Source: JAJRQY01 sp965224435
Lineage (GTDB): Bacteria; Actinomycetota; Acidimicrobiia; Acidimicrobiales; SZUA-35
Length of the DNA: 64,000 nucleotides
Reading direction: 5' to 3'
Assembly (NCBI GenBank): GCA_965224435.1
Contig: OZ245048.1
Span: 3,410,001-3,474,000 of the forward strand
The position numbers and the translations under genes are program-made. Numbering within the stretch: the first letter of the stretch is position 1; the number at the start of each line of letters is the position of its first letter. Positions 26,506-34,154 of the stretch are shown here, piece by piece. The notes under the pieces are model-generated. The model was not told the origin of the DNA, did not search any database, and was given only the letters and a program-made list of their open reading frames with translations.

Positions 26506-26874
26506 TCAGCCAGCGGTCTTGACTTCGCAGGTGTCGCCGCTGCAATCAACGTCCTTGGTCGCGGCTCGAATGTGACGCAGGCCGATGCCAACACCGATGG
26601 CATAGATCGTTCCGACTGCTAGGCCAACACCCAGCGTGTTGCGACTAAGCAGCGCACCAAAAGCCGTGCCGCCAAAGACAAGGGCCAGTAGCCCCATGGT
26701 CAAAGGAAGATGGCAAGGGCAAAAGATGAATGACCACATCAGCCACCGCCGACCCTTCTTCTCCCGGGCCTTGCTAGCGTCAGCCGTGTCACTGGTGTCG
26801 CCGGTTTCAGCTGAACCAAGATCAAGTGGTCCCAGTTGTTCAGGCGGATCGAGAAGATTGATGTTTGAACTCAC
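26506..26874 (-). CDS. MerE-like small membrane protein with CPCHLP motif
   Basis: The 122-residue protein has a hydrophilic N-terminus of about 45 residues and two membrane helices (about 46-70 and 78-100). The first helix begins FCPCHLPLTMGLLALVFGGTAFGALL, which closely follows the metal-binding CPCHLP helix of the mercury transporter MerE (Cys52 and Cys54 here). A second cysteine pair ends the protein (CSGDTC, 111-116). MerE is about 78 residues without such extensions. No merA, merR or merP lies nearby. Its place beside rhodanese and sqr hints at sulfur or soft-metal movement; this is an inference. Confidence 0.65.
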   Translation of the reverse strand: MSSNINLLDPPEQLGPLDLGSAETGDTSDTADASKAREKKGRRWLMWSFIFCPCHLPLTMGLLALVFGGTAFGALLSRNTLGVGLAVGTIYAIGVGIGLRHIRAATKDVDCSGDTCEVKTAG

Positions 26875-26913
26875 CTTCTCAGTGTCGGCAGGACTTAAGA
26901 CGAACTGAAGTCG

Positions 26914-28899
26914 CTAGATCACCCGGTCGCTGCCACCATCAATCGGCACTTGGGACCCTGTCGTTGCCACGAAGCCGGGACCACACATGTCCAGCACCAG
27001 AGCCCCGACACTGGCGGCTTTCACCTCGGTGCTGAGCAGGTTGCGCCGCTTGTATTCATCAATGGACAGACCATACTTCTCGGCCCGTTCGGCCAATAGC
27101 TCGGGTGTCCACAAGCCGGTATCAAATACGGCATCGGGGTGGACCATATTGATCCGGATCCCGTCATCGGCCCATTCCAACGCCGCCACCCGGCTGAGCT
27201 GAACCAGCGCCGCCTTGGAGGTTGAATATGCCGCGGCTCCCTTGCCAGGCGCAGGCACATTTTTTGACGCAATCATGACCACGCTGGCTGAGACTGGCGA
27301 GGCAGCAAGAACCGGGTGTACATCCTGGAAGAACTCGAACACCGAGTCGACATTGATGCTCAGGACCTTGCGCCAATCCTCGACGGGAAGGTCAGCAATC
27401 GGTGCCGACTGACCGAAGATGCCGGCGGCGATGACCACAATGTCGATGCCACCGAATCGTTCCACGGTCTGGGCGATGGCCGAACGCATCTGCTCACGAT
27501 CGGTCACATTGGCTTGCACACCTAACCAGGTCGGGTGCTCAAAGGTCGTAGCAACGTCAGCTGATAGGTCGATACCACAGACCGCAGCCCCGTCATCCAA
27601 CAAGGCCTGAGCGCAGGCACGGCCAATGCCCGAAGCGGCACCGGTCACGATTGCTATCTGTCCGGTGAGCCCTCGGCTCGGTTCGGCCAGAGTGAGCTTG
27701 GCTTGCTCCAAAGCCCAGTACTCAATCTCGAATTGGGACTCAACACCAAGGGGACGGAAACCACCCAAGGCTTCAGCCCCGTTCACACAATCAATGGTCT
27801 GACGGTAGATGTCCGAAGAGATCTTGGCCGCGGCATAGCTTTCGCCAATCCCCAGCAGGCCCCAATCAGAGTCAAGCACAACCCGCGGCGCTGGATCCAG
27901 CATCACCAGGTCGGTGCCTTGCCTGGCCGAATGGGTATCGAAGTAGTCCTTGTAGTCGGCGACGAAGCCGGCCACATCCCGACCGACCTGTGGTCGAGAC
28001 TTGGTTCGGATCACATGATCTGGGGTTGCCGGGCCCTGTTCGGTCAGGGACTCTAGATCCGGCCGGGAAACAAAGCCAGCCACCGTCGGGTCAACCACTC
28101 GAGTCATGATCATTGCTTGGCCAGCAGCATCGGAGACTTCAGCTCGGAACCGTGCAAGCTGGACTGGGTCAGGATCAGTCAACTCGTTGGCCGGACTCGA
28201 TGAGCTGGCCGGGCTAGGTGAGCTGGAGGCAGATGCGATTCTGGCCTCAAGGGTTCCAACCACATCGAACATGCGGCCATAAGCCTCTTCGGCCGAATCA
28301 CCGAAGGTGAAGACGCCGTGATGCTTCAAGAACAAGACGGTGGTCTGCTCATTTGCTTGTGCTTCCCACGCCTCGACACAAGCCAGAGCTAGCGGCAAGC
28401 CAGGTCGGCGGTAGTCAGCCAGGACTGCGGTGTCGCCGAACAACTCGCGCAAGATGGCGTCGCCGTCAGCAGTGTCGGAAACGGTAAGGAAGGCATCGGC
28501 ATGGGTATGGATGACAAACGGGTGAGGGAGGAAGGCGTGAAGAATTGTCTCCAACGACGGGTTCGGCCCCGATACGTCCAAGAGTGAGCGCCGCAGCTCG
28601 TTCACCATCTGGAAGTCAGAAAGCTCATCCAGCGATAGCAGGCGCCGGACCATTTCCAGGTCAGTCACCGCGAATCCGCTTGCATCGATAGTGGCGAGAT
28701 TGATGCCACTCCCCTTTACGAAAAGGGCATCATGCTCTTTGCCAAACACGTCTTGAACGGACCCCTTACAGGAGGTGTTACCACCTCCGTGCAAGACAAG
28801 GTCGCGTTGTGATCCAAGGAGTCGCGAAACACCAACAAGTTCGTCCAGCGGATCAGACTCCGATGAGGGCGGTGTTGCTTGTGATGCCCAAGGTTTCAT
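26914..28899 (-). CDS. Bifunctional class II aldolase / short-chain dehydrogenase (RhaE-RhaW type)
   Basis: The 661-residue protein joins a class II aldolase (about 1-400; metal ligands in VIHTHADAF and LKHHGVFTFGD) to an SDR domain (about 430-660; TGAASGIGRA for NAD(P), YSTSKAAL with catalytic Tyr and Lys). This is the rhamnulose-1-phosphate aldolase/lactaldehyde dehydrogenase layout. Here kinase and isomerase are MtnK and MtnA, not RhaB/RhaA, so the likely substrate is a 5-substituted ribulose-1-phosphate, giving dihydroxyacetone phosphate and an aldehyde that the SDR oxidises or reduces. ATG at 28899 overlaps the rbsD-like stop (ATGA). Repeats encode a Ser/Pro-rich insert near residues 215-230. 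Confidence 0.87.
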   Translation of the reverse strand: MKPWASQATPPSSESDPLDELVGVSRLLGSQRDLVLHGGGNTSCKGSVQDVFGKEHDALFVKGSGINLATIDASGFAVTDLEMVRRLLSLDELSDFQMVNELRRSLLDVSGPNPSLETILHAFLPHPFVIHTHADAFLTVSDTADGDAILRELFGDTAVLADYRRPGLPLALACVEAWEAQANEQTTVLFLKHHGVFTFGDSAEEAYGRMFDVVGTLEARIASASSSPSPASSSSPANELTDPDPVQLARFRAEVSDAAGQAMIMTRVVDPTVAGFVSRPDLESLTEQGPATPDHVIRTKSRPQVGRDVAGFVADYKDYFDTHSARQGTDLVMLDPAPRVVLDSDWGLLGIGESYAAAKISSDIYRQTIDCVNGAEALGGFRPLGVESQFEIEYWALEQAKLTLAEPSRGLTGQIAIVTGAASGIGRACAQALLDDGAAVCGIDLSADVATTFEHPTWLGVQANVTDREQMRSAIAQTVERFGGIDIVVIAAGIFGQSAPIADLPVEDWRKVLSINVDSVFEFFQDVHPVLAASPVSASVVMIASKNVPAPGKGAAAYSTSKAALVQLSRVAALEWADDGIRINMVHPDAVFDTGLWTPELLAERAEKYGLSIDEYKRRNLLSTEVKAASVGALVLDMCGPGFVATTGSQVPIDGGSDRVI

Positions 28900-29342
28900 G
28901 ATGGCATTTCTCCGTGAATTGATTGATAGAGGTCCAGTGCGTCCTGCATATAACTCACCCCAGCCACCAGCACCACACTGGAGTAGGCCGTGCACTCCCC
29001 CGTTTTGATATAGGCATTAGCCGATGCCGCTGCCTCAGTCATTAGCTCAGCATGAGGAGAGGTCTCAGCAATGACGGGCAGGGCATCGGCGATCTTGGTG
29101 TGGACCTTTGGGTTCCACACGGCGAATTCAGTGGCGACGATGGCCGACTCGACCACCAGTTCTGGCAGCACAGCTTCGAGCACCTGGGTCATGGAAGGCA
29201 CACCACAGGTGAGGCCCAGATCGATCCGACGGGCACCCGACGGGATCTTGAGTCCAGCATCGGCCAGCACGATGGTGTCGCCATGTCCGGCTTCGGCCAA
29301 GAGGGCCACCAGCTCGGGGTGAATAAGTCGATCTGGTTTCAC
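28896..29342 (-). CDS. RbsD/FucU family sugar mutarotase
   Basis: The 148-residue protein shows the RbsD/FucU marks: an N-terminal HPELVALLAEAGHGDTIVLADAG with the catalytic His, and the late FAVWNPKVH in place of the usual Tyr-containing pyranase segment. Family members interconvert ring forms of ribose or fucose so that the kinase receives the right anomer. In this operon it would prepare the imported pentose for MtnK. GTG at 29342 overlaps the mtnK stop, and its own stop overlaps the aldolase start, so the three genes are translationally coupled. Confidence 0.84.
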   Translation of the reverse strand: MKPDRLIHPELVALLAEAGHGDTIVLADAGLKIPSGARRIDLGLTCGVPSMTQVLEAVLPELVVESAIVATEFAVWNPKVHTKIADALPVIAETSPHAELMTEAAASANAYIKTGECTAYSSVVLVAGVSYMQDALDLYQSIHGEMPS

Positions 29343-30547
29343 GAGCGGGTGAGTTCTTCGCCAGCGATCTCAACCAGGCGGCCGCTGCTCATGATCGAGT
29401 CGCGCTCCTTGATCCAGCGGGCACCCACTCGCAAGACCGCAGTGGCTGCGGTGACATGGTCGTCGCCTTCGAGCGTCTCGATGTCGGAGACCTTGGCTAG
29501 CCCAATGATTCGGCGAATGGCTTTGCAGCCACCGAACCCTGCGGCATCTCTCAAGACGTCACGTAACCAGAGGCTCAAGAACTCATCAGTCAGGAAGGTC
29601 TCAGACCGAGACGGCCAAAGCTTCCATATTTCTGCCTCGAAGGCTTCCCAGGTTTCCTGCGGCAACTGCCCAACCCAGGTTCGAAACTCATCACTGCGGT
29701 CAAGCACTTCGGCCCGAGCCCGTGCAGCCAGATAGTTCCCGAACAAGGCACCAAGGTCAAATCCAACCGGACCGTAGAAACAGAACTCTGGATCGATGAC
29801 CTTGCCGTATGCCTCGTCCTTGTCAACGGTGACCATGACGGAGCCCGAGTGAAGATCGCCGTGAAGCAACATCTCTGCACTCGTCATGAACTTCGATTTC
29901 AACATGCCGACATTGGCCACAAGCACTGCGTCGGACTGGATGTCCTTGACCGCTGGCTCGACCCCCGGTTGCACCCCATTGTTGGCGTAGTCACCGTAGG
30001 GCTCGGTGAAGACCAGGTCTTCGGTGATCTTGCAAAGCTCCGGATTGATGGACTCGGCCACACGCTCCTTGAGCTCGCCAGCATCCATCTTGAACAGGGA
30101 TGTGGAGAAGGCCACACGAGCAACAAAGCGGCCCATCTGTGCACCCACTCCGGGATGCATGATTCCTTCGTTCAGGGCGGTTCGCCAGATCACCAGGTCA
30201 TGGAGGTTCTCCATCGCCAGCGTGTAGCGAGAATCGTCATAGCCATAAACAACGGGAATGTCCTCTGGCGTCGCATCGGCGGCAGCAGAATAGCCACGCG
30301 CTTCGGCCACCACACGCTCTGGGGTCAGCGGCCAATCTTCGCCGACCAGACGAACATAAGGCAGGGACTGCTTGATACAGATGCCCCCACCGGCCGCGTC
30401 ACGAGCGACGAAAACCAGGTTGAGGTTTCCGTCACCAACTTCTTCGGCAACCAGGGTGCTGGCATCGACCTTGTCGGCAAGGTTGGGCATGCTGGCCACA
30501 TAGGCTGGCACTGTCTCTGCTGTTAGCAGTTCGTATTCTTTGACCAT
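29339..30547 (-). CDS. mtnK: S-methyl-5-thioribose kinase family protein (MtnK-like)
   Basis: A 402-residue kinase of the APH/choline kinase fold. GDGNLNLVFVA is the glycine-rich loop, LLHGDLHSGSVMV the catalytic loop and VIDPEFCFYGPVGFDLG the metal-binding segment; all follow MtnK closely, and length is typical. It phosphorylates 5-methylthioribose at O1 with ATP; paralogues act on 5-deoxyribose. Here it sits in an uptake operon rather than in a methionine-salvage operon, so the sugar may come from outside. An AAGGAGG ribosome-binding site precedes ATG 30547. Confidence 0.9.
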   Translation of the reverse strand: MVKEYELLTAETVPAYVASMPNLADKVDASTLVAEEVGDGNLNLVFVARDAAGGGICIKQSLPYVRLVGEDWPLTPERVVAEARGYSAAADATPEDIPVVYGYDDSRYTLAMENLHDLVIWRTALNEGIMHPGVGAQMGRFVARVAFSTSLFKMDAGELKERVAESINPELCKITEDLVFTEPYGDYANNGVQPGVEPAVKDIQSDAVLVANVGMLKSKFMTSAEMLLHGDLHSGSVMVTVDKDEAYGKVIDPEFCFYGPVGFDLGALFGNYLAARARAEVLDRSDEFRTWVGQLPQETWEAFEAEIWKLWPSRSETFLTDEFLSLWLRDVLRDAAGFGGCKAIRRIIGLAKVSDIETLEGDDHVTAATAVLRVGARWIKERDSIMSSGRLVEIAGEELTRS

Positions 30548-30568
30548 GATCGAGCCTCCTTGAGCTCT

Positions 30569-30628
30569 GTTCGTTCGATATCGATTCGTGCGGTACCTAT
30601 TCTTGCGGTACCGATTCGTTCAATACCT
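30569..30628. repeat. Four imperfect 15-nt tandem repeats
   Basis: Units: GTTCGTTCGATATCG (30569), ATTCGTGCGGTACCT (30584), ATTCTTGCGGTACCG (30599), ATTCGTTCAATACCT (30614). They fill the spacer upstream of mtnK. No promoter is evident, so they may be neutral expansions or mRNA structure. Confidence 0.6.
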
Positions 30629-30654
30629 CGGTACCCAAAATGGCGTAACTAGCC

Positions 30655-30686
30655 GTCTGAGGTGCTAGCTGTCTGGAGTGCTAGCT
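30655..30686. repeat. Two 16-nt tandem repeats
   Basis: GTCTGAGGTGCTAGCT (30655-30670) is followed at once by GTCTGGAGTGCTAGCT (30671-30686), 14 of 16 bases identical. The second copy covers the stop codon of the muconolactone-isomerase-like gene. Confidence 0.6.
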
Positions 30687-30974
30687 ATCAGCTCGAGCTT
30701 CCACGTCCAGCGGATGGTCAGCCAGGGGTGTGACCTGGATGTCCATCCACGGGAATTGGGGAAGACCGGACAAGATTCCGTGCAGTTCGTTGGCGTCAGC
30801 GACGTCGTAGAGACTGAGGGAGGAGCGGCGACCCGGGTGGCGCCAGATGCGACAGAGCTGGCCTTGAGCCATCAGCTGGACCCCTCGCTCGCGTTCGCGC
30901 CCCTTGATCTCTGCGATCACATCGGGGTCCATGCCCGCTGGGAAGTTGGTTGAGATATCGACCAGGAATTCCAT
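30681..30974 (-). CDS. Muconolactone isomerase-like protein (CatC family)
   Basis: The 97-residue protein follows CatC along its length: MEFLVDISTNFPAGMDPDVIAEIKGRE at the start, then RIWRHPGRRSSLSLYDVADANELHGILSGLPQFPWMDIQVTPLADHP. The fold is a dimeric alpha/beta barrel. No catechol-pathway gene is present, so classical muconolactone isomerisation is unlikely. It lies 29 nt after the LsrF-like gene, exactly where lsrG sits in AI-2 operons; LsrG is also a roughly 96-residue dimeric alpha/beta-barrel isomerase. An isomerase role on the phosphorylated pathway sugar is therefore plausible. AGGAG precedes ATG 30974. Confidence 0.8.
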   Translation of the reverse strand: MEFLVDISTNFPAGMDPDVIAEIKGRERERGVQLMAQGQLCRIWRHPGRRSSLSLYDVADANELHGILSGLPQFPWMDIQVTPLADHPLDVEARADS

Positions 30975-31003
30975 GACGCTCCTACCTTTCGATCGGGCTT
31001 TGG

Positions 31004-31801
31004 CTAGGCCTTGGCCTGGGCTTCGCGGACAATCTCAATCGCTTCGGTTGGCTTGGCATCATCGTGGATCACAGCACGCAGAGCCTTGGCCATGGCCACC
31101 GGATGCTCGTGCTGCCAGATATTGCGGCCAAGGTTCACACCAACGGCGCCTTTGGACATGCCGTCGTGGACAAAGTCCAACACCTCGAGATCGTCGTCGG
31201 TCTTGGGCCCGCCGGCAATGACAACCGGAACAGGACAGGACTCGGTGATCTTGTCGAAGTCTTCGCAGTAGTAGGTCTTGACTACTCGAGCGCCAAGCTC
31301 AGCGGCAACGCGTGAGGCCAGGGCCAGATAGCGAGAATCTCGCTTCTCCAGTTCCTTACCTACGGCGGTAACGGCCATGACCGGGATGCCGTACTTCTCG
31401 AACTCACTGATGGCATTGGCCAGGTTCATGAGTGTCTTGTGCTCATAGCCGCTGCCAACAAAGACAGAGATTCCGACCGAGTCGACGCCGAGACGAAGTG
31501 CTTCTTCGACGGTGACGGTGATGGACTCGTCTTCAAGGTTTCCAATCACACTGGTTCCACCGCTGATGCGAAGGATGATCGGGGTGCCGATGTCGGGAGC
31601 GATGGAGGCTCGCAAGACACCGCGGGTGACGAAGATGGCATCGGCGTACTCGGCCAGTGGGGCCAAGGTTTTGCCGGGGTTCTCAAGCTTGCGTGTTGGG
31701 CCGAGGAAATAGCCGTGGTCCCCGGCCAAGAAAAAGGCCTTACCTCCGGGAATGAGACGCTCCATGCGACTCGCCATTCCCCAGTCCATACCGTTGATCA
31801 T
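31004..31801 (-). CDS. LsrF/DeoC-type class I aldolase or thiolase
   Basis: A 265-residue TIM-barrel protein of the FbaB/LsrF group. FLAGDHGYFLGP opens the barrel, and the Schiff-base lysine is in VVKTYYCEDF. GAVGVNLGRNIWQHEHPVAMAKALRAVIH closes it, the phosphate-binding end. LsrF cleaves 3-hydroxy-5-phosphonooxypentane-2,4-dione with CoA in AI-2 breakdown; relatives are fructose-bisphosphate aldolases. In this operon it could cleave a diketo or ketose phosphate made from the imported sugar. AAGGAG lies about ten nucleotides before ATG 31801. Confidence 0.85.
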   Translation of the reverse strand: MINGMDWGMASRMERLIPGGKAFFLAGDHGYFLGPTRKLENPGKTLAPLAEYADAIFVTRGVLRASIAPDIGTPIILRISGGTSVIGNLEDESITVTVEEALRLGVDSVGISVFVGSGYEHKTLMNLANAISEFEKYGIPVMAVTAVGKELEKRDSRYLALASRVAAELGARVVKTYYCEDFDKITESCPVPVVIAGGPKTDDDLEVLDFVHDGMSKGAVGVNLGRNIWQHEHPVAMAKALRAVIHDDAKPTEAIEIVREAQAKA

Positions 31802-31828
31802 GATGATGTACTCCTTCGTTCAAACTTC

Positions 31829-31873
31829 TGTTGCTGGATGTCGTATTGCTGGGTGTCGTGTTACTAGAAATTG
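31829..31873. repeat. Three imperfect 15-nt tandem repeats
   Basis: TGTTGCTGGATGTCG (31829), TATTGCTGGGTGTCG (31844) and the more diverged TGTTACTAGAAATTG (31859) fill the spacer between the mtnA and LsrF-like genes. They have the same unit length as the repeats at 30569 but an unrelated sequence. Confidence 0.6.
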
Positions 31874-31900
31874 TAGGGAACTGCTGATCTGGACTGACCC

Positions 31901-32962
31901 TCAGTCGGTGGCTACTTTGGCCAGAGCGCCCCGGATCGACTCGTTATAGTCCGGTCGCAACACACCGACCTCGGTGATGATCGCCGTCACCAATTCGGCT
32001 GGTGTCACATCAAAGGCTGGGTTCCAAATGGCCATGCCCTCCGGTGTGGCCTGACGGTCGCCACACATCCGGATCTCTTGGGGAATGCGTTGCTCAATCT
32101 CGATCTCATCCCCGGTTGCTGTCTGGGCATCAAGGGTTGAGGTTGGTGCGGCAACGTAGAACGGCACACCGGCTGCCTTGGCCGCTAGGGCATGGGTGTA
32201 TGTTCCAATCTTGTTGGCAACATCACCGTTGGCAGCAATCCGGTCGGCCCCGACCACGATGGCCTGGATTCGGCCGGTCCGTAACAGCGAAGCCGCCGCC
32301 GAGTCAGGCATTACGGTCACGGGGATTCCGGCGTTGGCCAACTCCCAGGAGGTAAGACGGGCTCCCTGGAGGAGCGGGCGGGTTTCTGATGAATAGACCT
32401 CGACGTCTTGGCCAGCCCTGGCCTTTCCGTAGATCACGCCCAGCGCAGTTCCGATTCCGGTGGTAGCGAGGCGACCGGCATTGCAGTGGGTCATGATGAT
32501 GCTGTAGTCAGCCAGCTCTTGTGATCCAAAGGTTCCGATCGCATCACAAGCCGCCCGGTCCTCGTTGAACACTTCGTGGGCCTCAGCCAACGCAATGGAG
32601 CGGATTTCCTCCACGGTATTTCCTTGGGAGGCAACAGCGCGAACTCGCTCTACGGCCCAGGACAGGTTCACTGCCGTCGGCCGAGCATTCCCGATCCGGT
32701 CGCCGTCCTTGGCCAGAATCTCCCTGGCCTCGGTGACCGAGGTTGGGGCACCCTCATCCAGAGCAACCACGATCCCGTAGGCACCAGCGGCCCCAATGGC
32801 CGGGGCGCCGCGCACCGCTAGACGGAAAATGGTGTCGACTACATCGTCAACGGTGGAGACCCTAATCACCTTGAGCTCAGCGGGTAGGAGGGTCTGATCG
32901 ATCATCTCGATCAGATTGTCCTTCCAGATTAGGGTGGGGGGTGAATCGATATTGATTTCCAT
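31901..32962 (-). CDS. mtnA: S-methyl-5-thioribose-1-phosphate isomerase (MtnA)
   Basis: The 353-residue protein is a full-length member of the eIF2B-like MtnA family. RGAPAIGAAGAYG is the N-terminal phosphate/ligand loop, MTHCNAGRLATTGIGTALGVIY carries the catalytic cysteine and VVGADRIAANGDVANKIGTY the catalytic aspartate. It converts methylthioribose-1-phosphate, or 5-deoxyribose-1-phosphate, to the ribulose form. MtnB, MtnC and MtnD of the usual methionine salvage route are absent, and an aldolase/dehydrogenase is present instead, which points to a DHAP-shunt-like route. Confidence 0.92.
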   Translation of the reverse strand: MEINIDSPPTLIWKDNLIEMIDQTLLPAELKVIRVSTVDDVVDTIFRLAVRGAPAIGAAGAYGIVVALDEGAPTSVTEAREILAKDGDRIGNARPTAVNLSWAVERVRAVASQGNTVEEIRSIALAEAHEVFNEDRAACDAIGTFGSQELADYSIIMTHCNAGRLATTGIGTALGVIYGKARAGQDVEVYSSETRPLLQGARLTSWELANAGIPVTVMPDSAAASLLRTGRIQAIVVGADRIAANGDVANKIGTYTHALAAKAAGVPFYVAAPTSTLDAQTATGDEIEIEQRIPQEIRMCGDRQATPEGMAIWNPAFDVTPAELVTAIITEVGVLRPDYNESIRGALAKVATD

Positions 32963-33073
32963 GAGATGCCTCGTCGCCCGTGATTTCTACGAGATGAATG
33001 AATAGTTTCGTTTGCAGTTCGTGGCCTGCTGTCGGCCAAATAGTGTTGATCCAGCACCGCCCGGCCCGAAGTT

Positions 33074-34141
33074 CTACATCGGCACTGCGGGCTGGTGGCG
33101 GTGCTTCTTGCGGGACAAGGTGAATGAGAACACCAAGGCAAGCAGGAGCACCGCACCCTTGACTACATCTTGTAAGTAGAAGGGATAGCCGCGGATTGTC
33201 GTACCGTAAATGAGGATACCCATGAGTACAGCCCCGAGGGCGGTGCCAAGCGCATTCGGACGATTGGCGCCAAGAACCGAGGTTCCGATCAGGGCGACGG
33301 CAATGCCATCTAGCAAGAGGGAAGCGCCGGCGCTGATGTCGCCTTGGCCGATTCGCGAAGCAAGGATGAGTCCGGAGATGGAGGCCAGAACTCCGGAGAT
33401 CATGTAGGCCGCAGCCTTATACAAGCCGACTTTCACCCCTGCCAGCCGGGCGGCTTCGGGGTTGGAGCCAATGGCGTACATGACCCGGCCCCATTTGGTG
33501 TGCGTCAAAAAGAACCACGTGACGATGGTGAGAATGACCATGAGAATGACTGGATACGGAACCGGTCCAACAAAGCCTCGGTCCAATTTCAAGAAACCCT
33601 CCGTGAACTTGCCGGGTGCCACAGAGCCGTCACGCAAGATCAAGCCGGATGACACCGATTGTCCATCGACCGGTATGAGTTTGAGCCCCTGAATACTGAA
33701 CATCATGGCCAGCGTGGCTAAGAGGTCGGGGATTTTCAACACCACGATCAAGAAGGCGTTGATTGCGCCAATCAAGAGACCGCCGACCAGCACCGCTCCA
33801 ACCGCCAAGGGGGCACTCTGGGCGTAGATGACCATGGTCATGGCCGAGATAGTCACCGACATGCCCGCCGTCGAACCAACCGAAAGGTCCAGTCCACCAA
33901 CAGTCATGGCCGTCGTGATTCCCAAACCCGTGATCGCTACCACGGAGGTGAACTTCATCATCGAGAAGAGGGTCGTCTCGAGACGGAATGATGGCTCGGT
34001 CCAGTAGAAGAAGGCAAAGAACAAGATCGTGACGATGATGAAGCCGTAGCGAACGACAAACTCGCGGGCAGAGAAGGCTCGCGACACCTCTGGGGACGAT
34101 CCCAGGGTGTCCTTTGTGTCAGGGTTTGCTGTGGTTGACAA
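33074..34141 (-). CDS. Sugar ABC transporter permease (RbsC/LsrC-like)
   Basis: A 355-residue BPD_transp_2 permease with about ten membrane helices. The cytoplasmic coupling stretch YAIGSNPEAARLAGVKVGLYKAAAYMISGVLASISGLILASRIGQGDI (read in pieces) is diagnostic. LsrC and LsrD usually form a heterodimer, but only one permease is present here, so it would act as a homodimer. It starts with TTG at 34141, with AGAGGA upstream, 13 nt after the ATPase gene. It imports the pentose bound by the receptor encoded at 35697. Confidence 0.87.
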   Translation of the reverse strand: MSTTANPDTKDTLGSSPEVSRAFSAREFVVRYGFIIVTILFFAFFYWTEPSFRLETTLFSMMKFTSVVAITGLGITTAMTVGGLDLSVGSTAGMSVTISAMTMVIYAQSAPLAVGAVLVGGLLIGAINAFLIVVLKIPDLLATLAMMFSIQGLKLIPVDGQSVSSGLILRDGSVAPGKFTEGFLKLDRGFVGPVPYPVILMVILTIVTWFFLTHTKWGRVMYAIGSNPEAARLAGVKVGLYKAAAYMISGVLASISGLILASRIGQGDISAGASLLLDGIAVALIGTSVLGANRPNALGTALGAVLMGILIYGTTIRGYPFYLQDVVKGAVLLLALVFSFTLSRKKHRHQPAVPM

Positions 34142-34154
34142 GTTCCTCTTCCAA

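Noticed and set aside
30569..30686. Possible CRISPR or iteron origin from clustered repeats
   Set aside because: Units are directly tandem without spacers and diverge quickly; no cas, rep or origin features are near.
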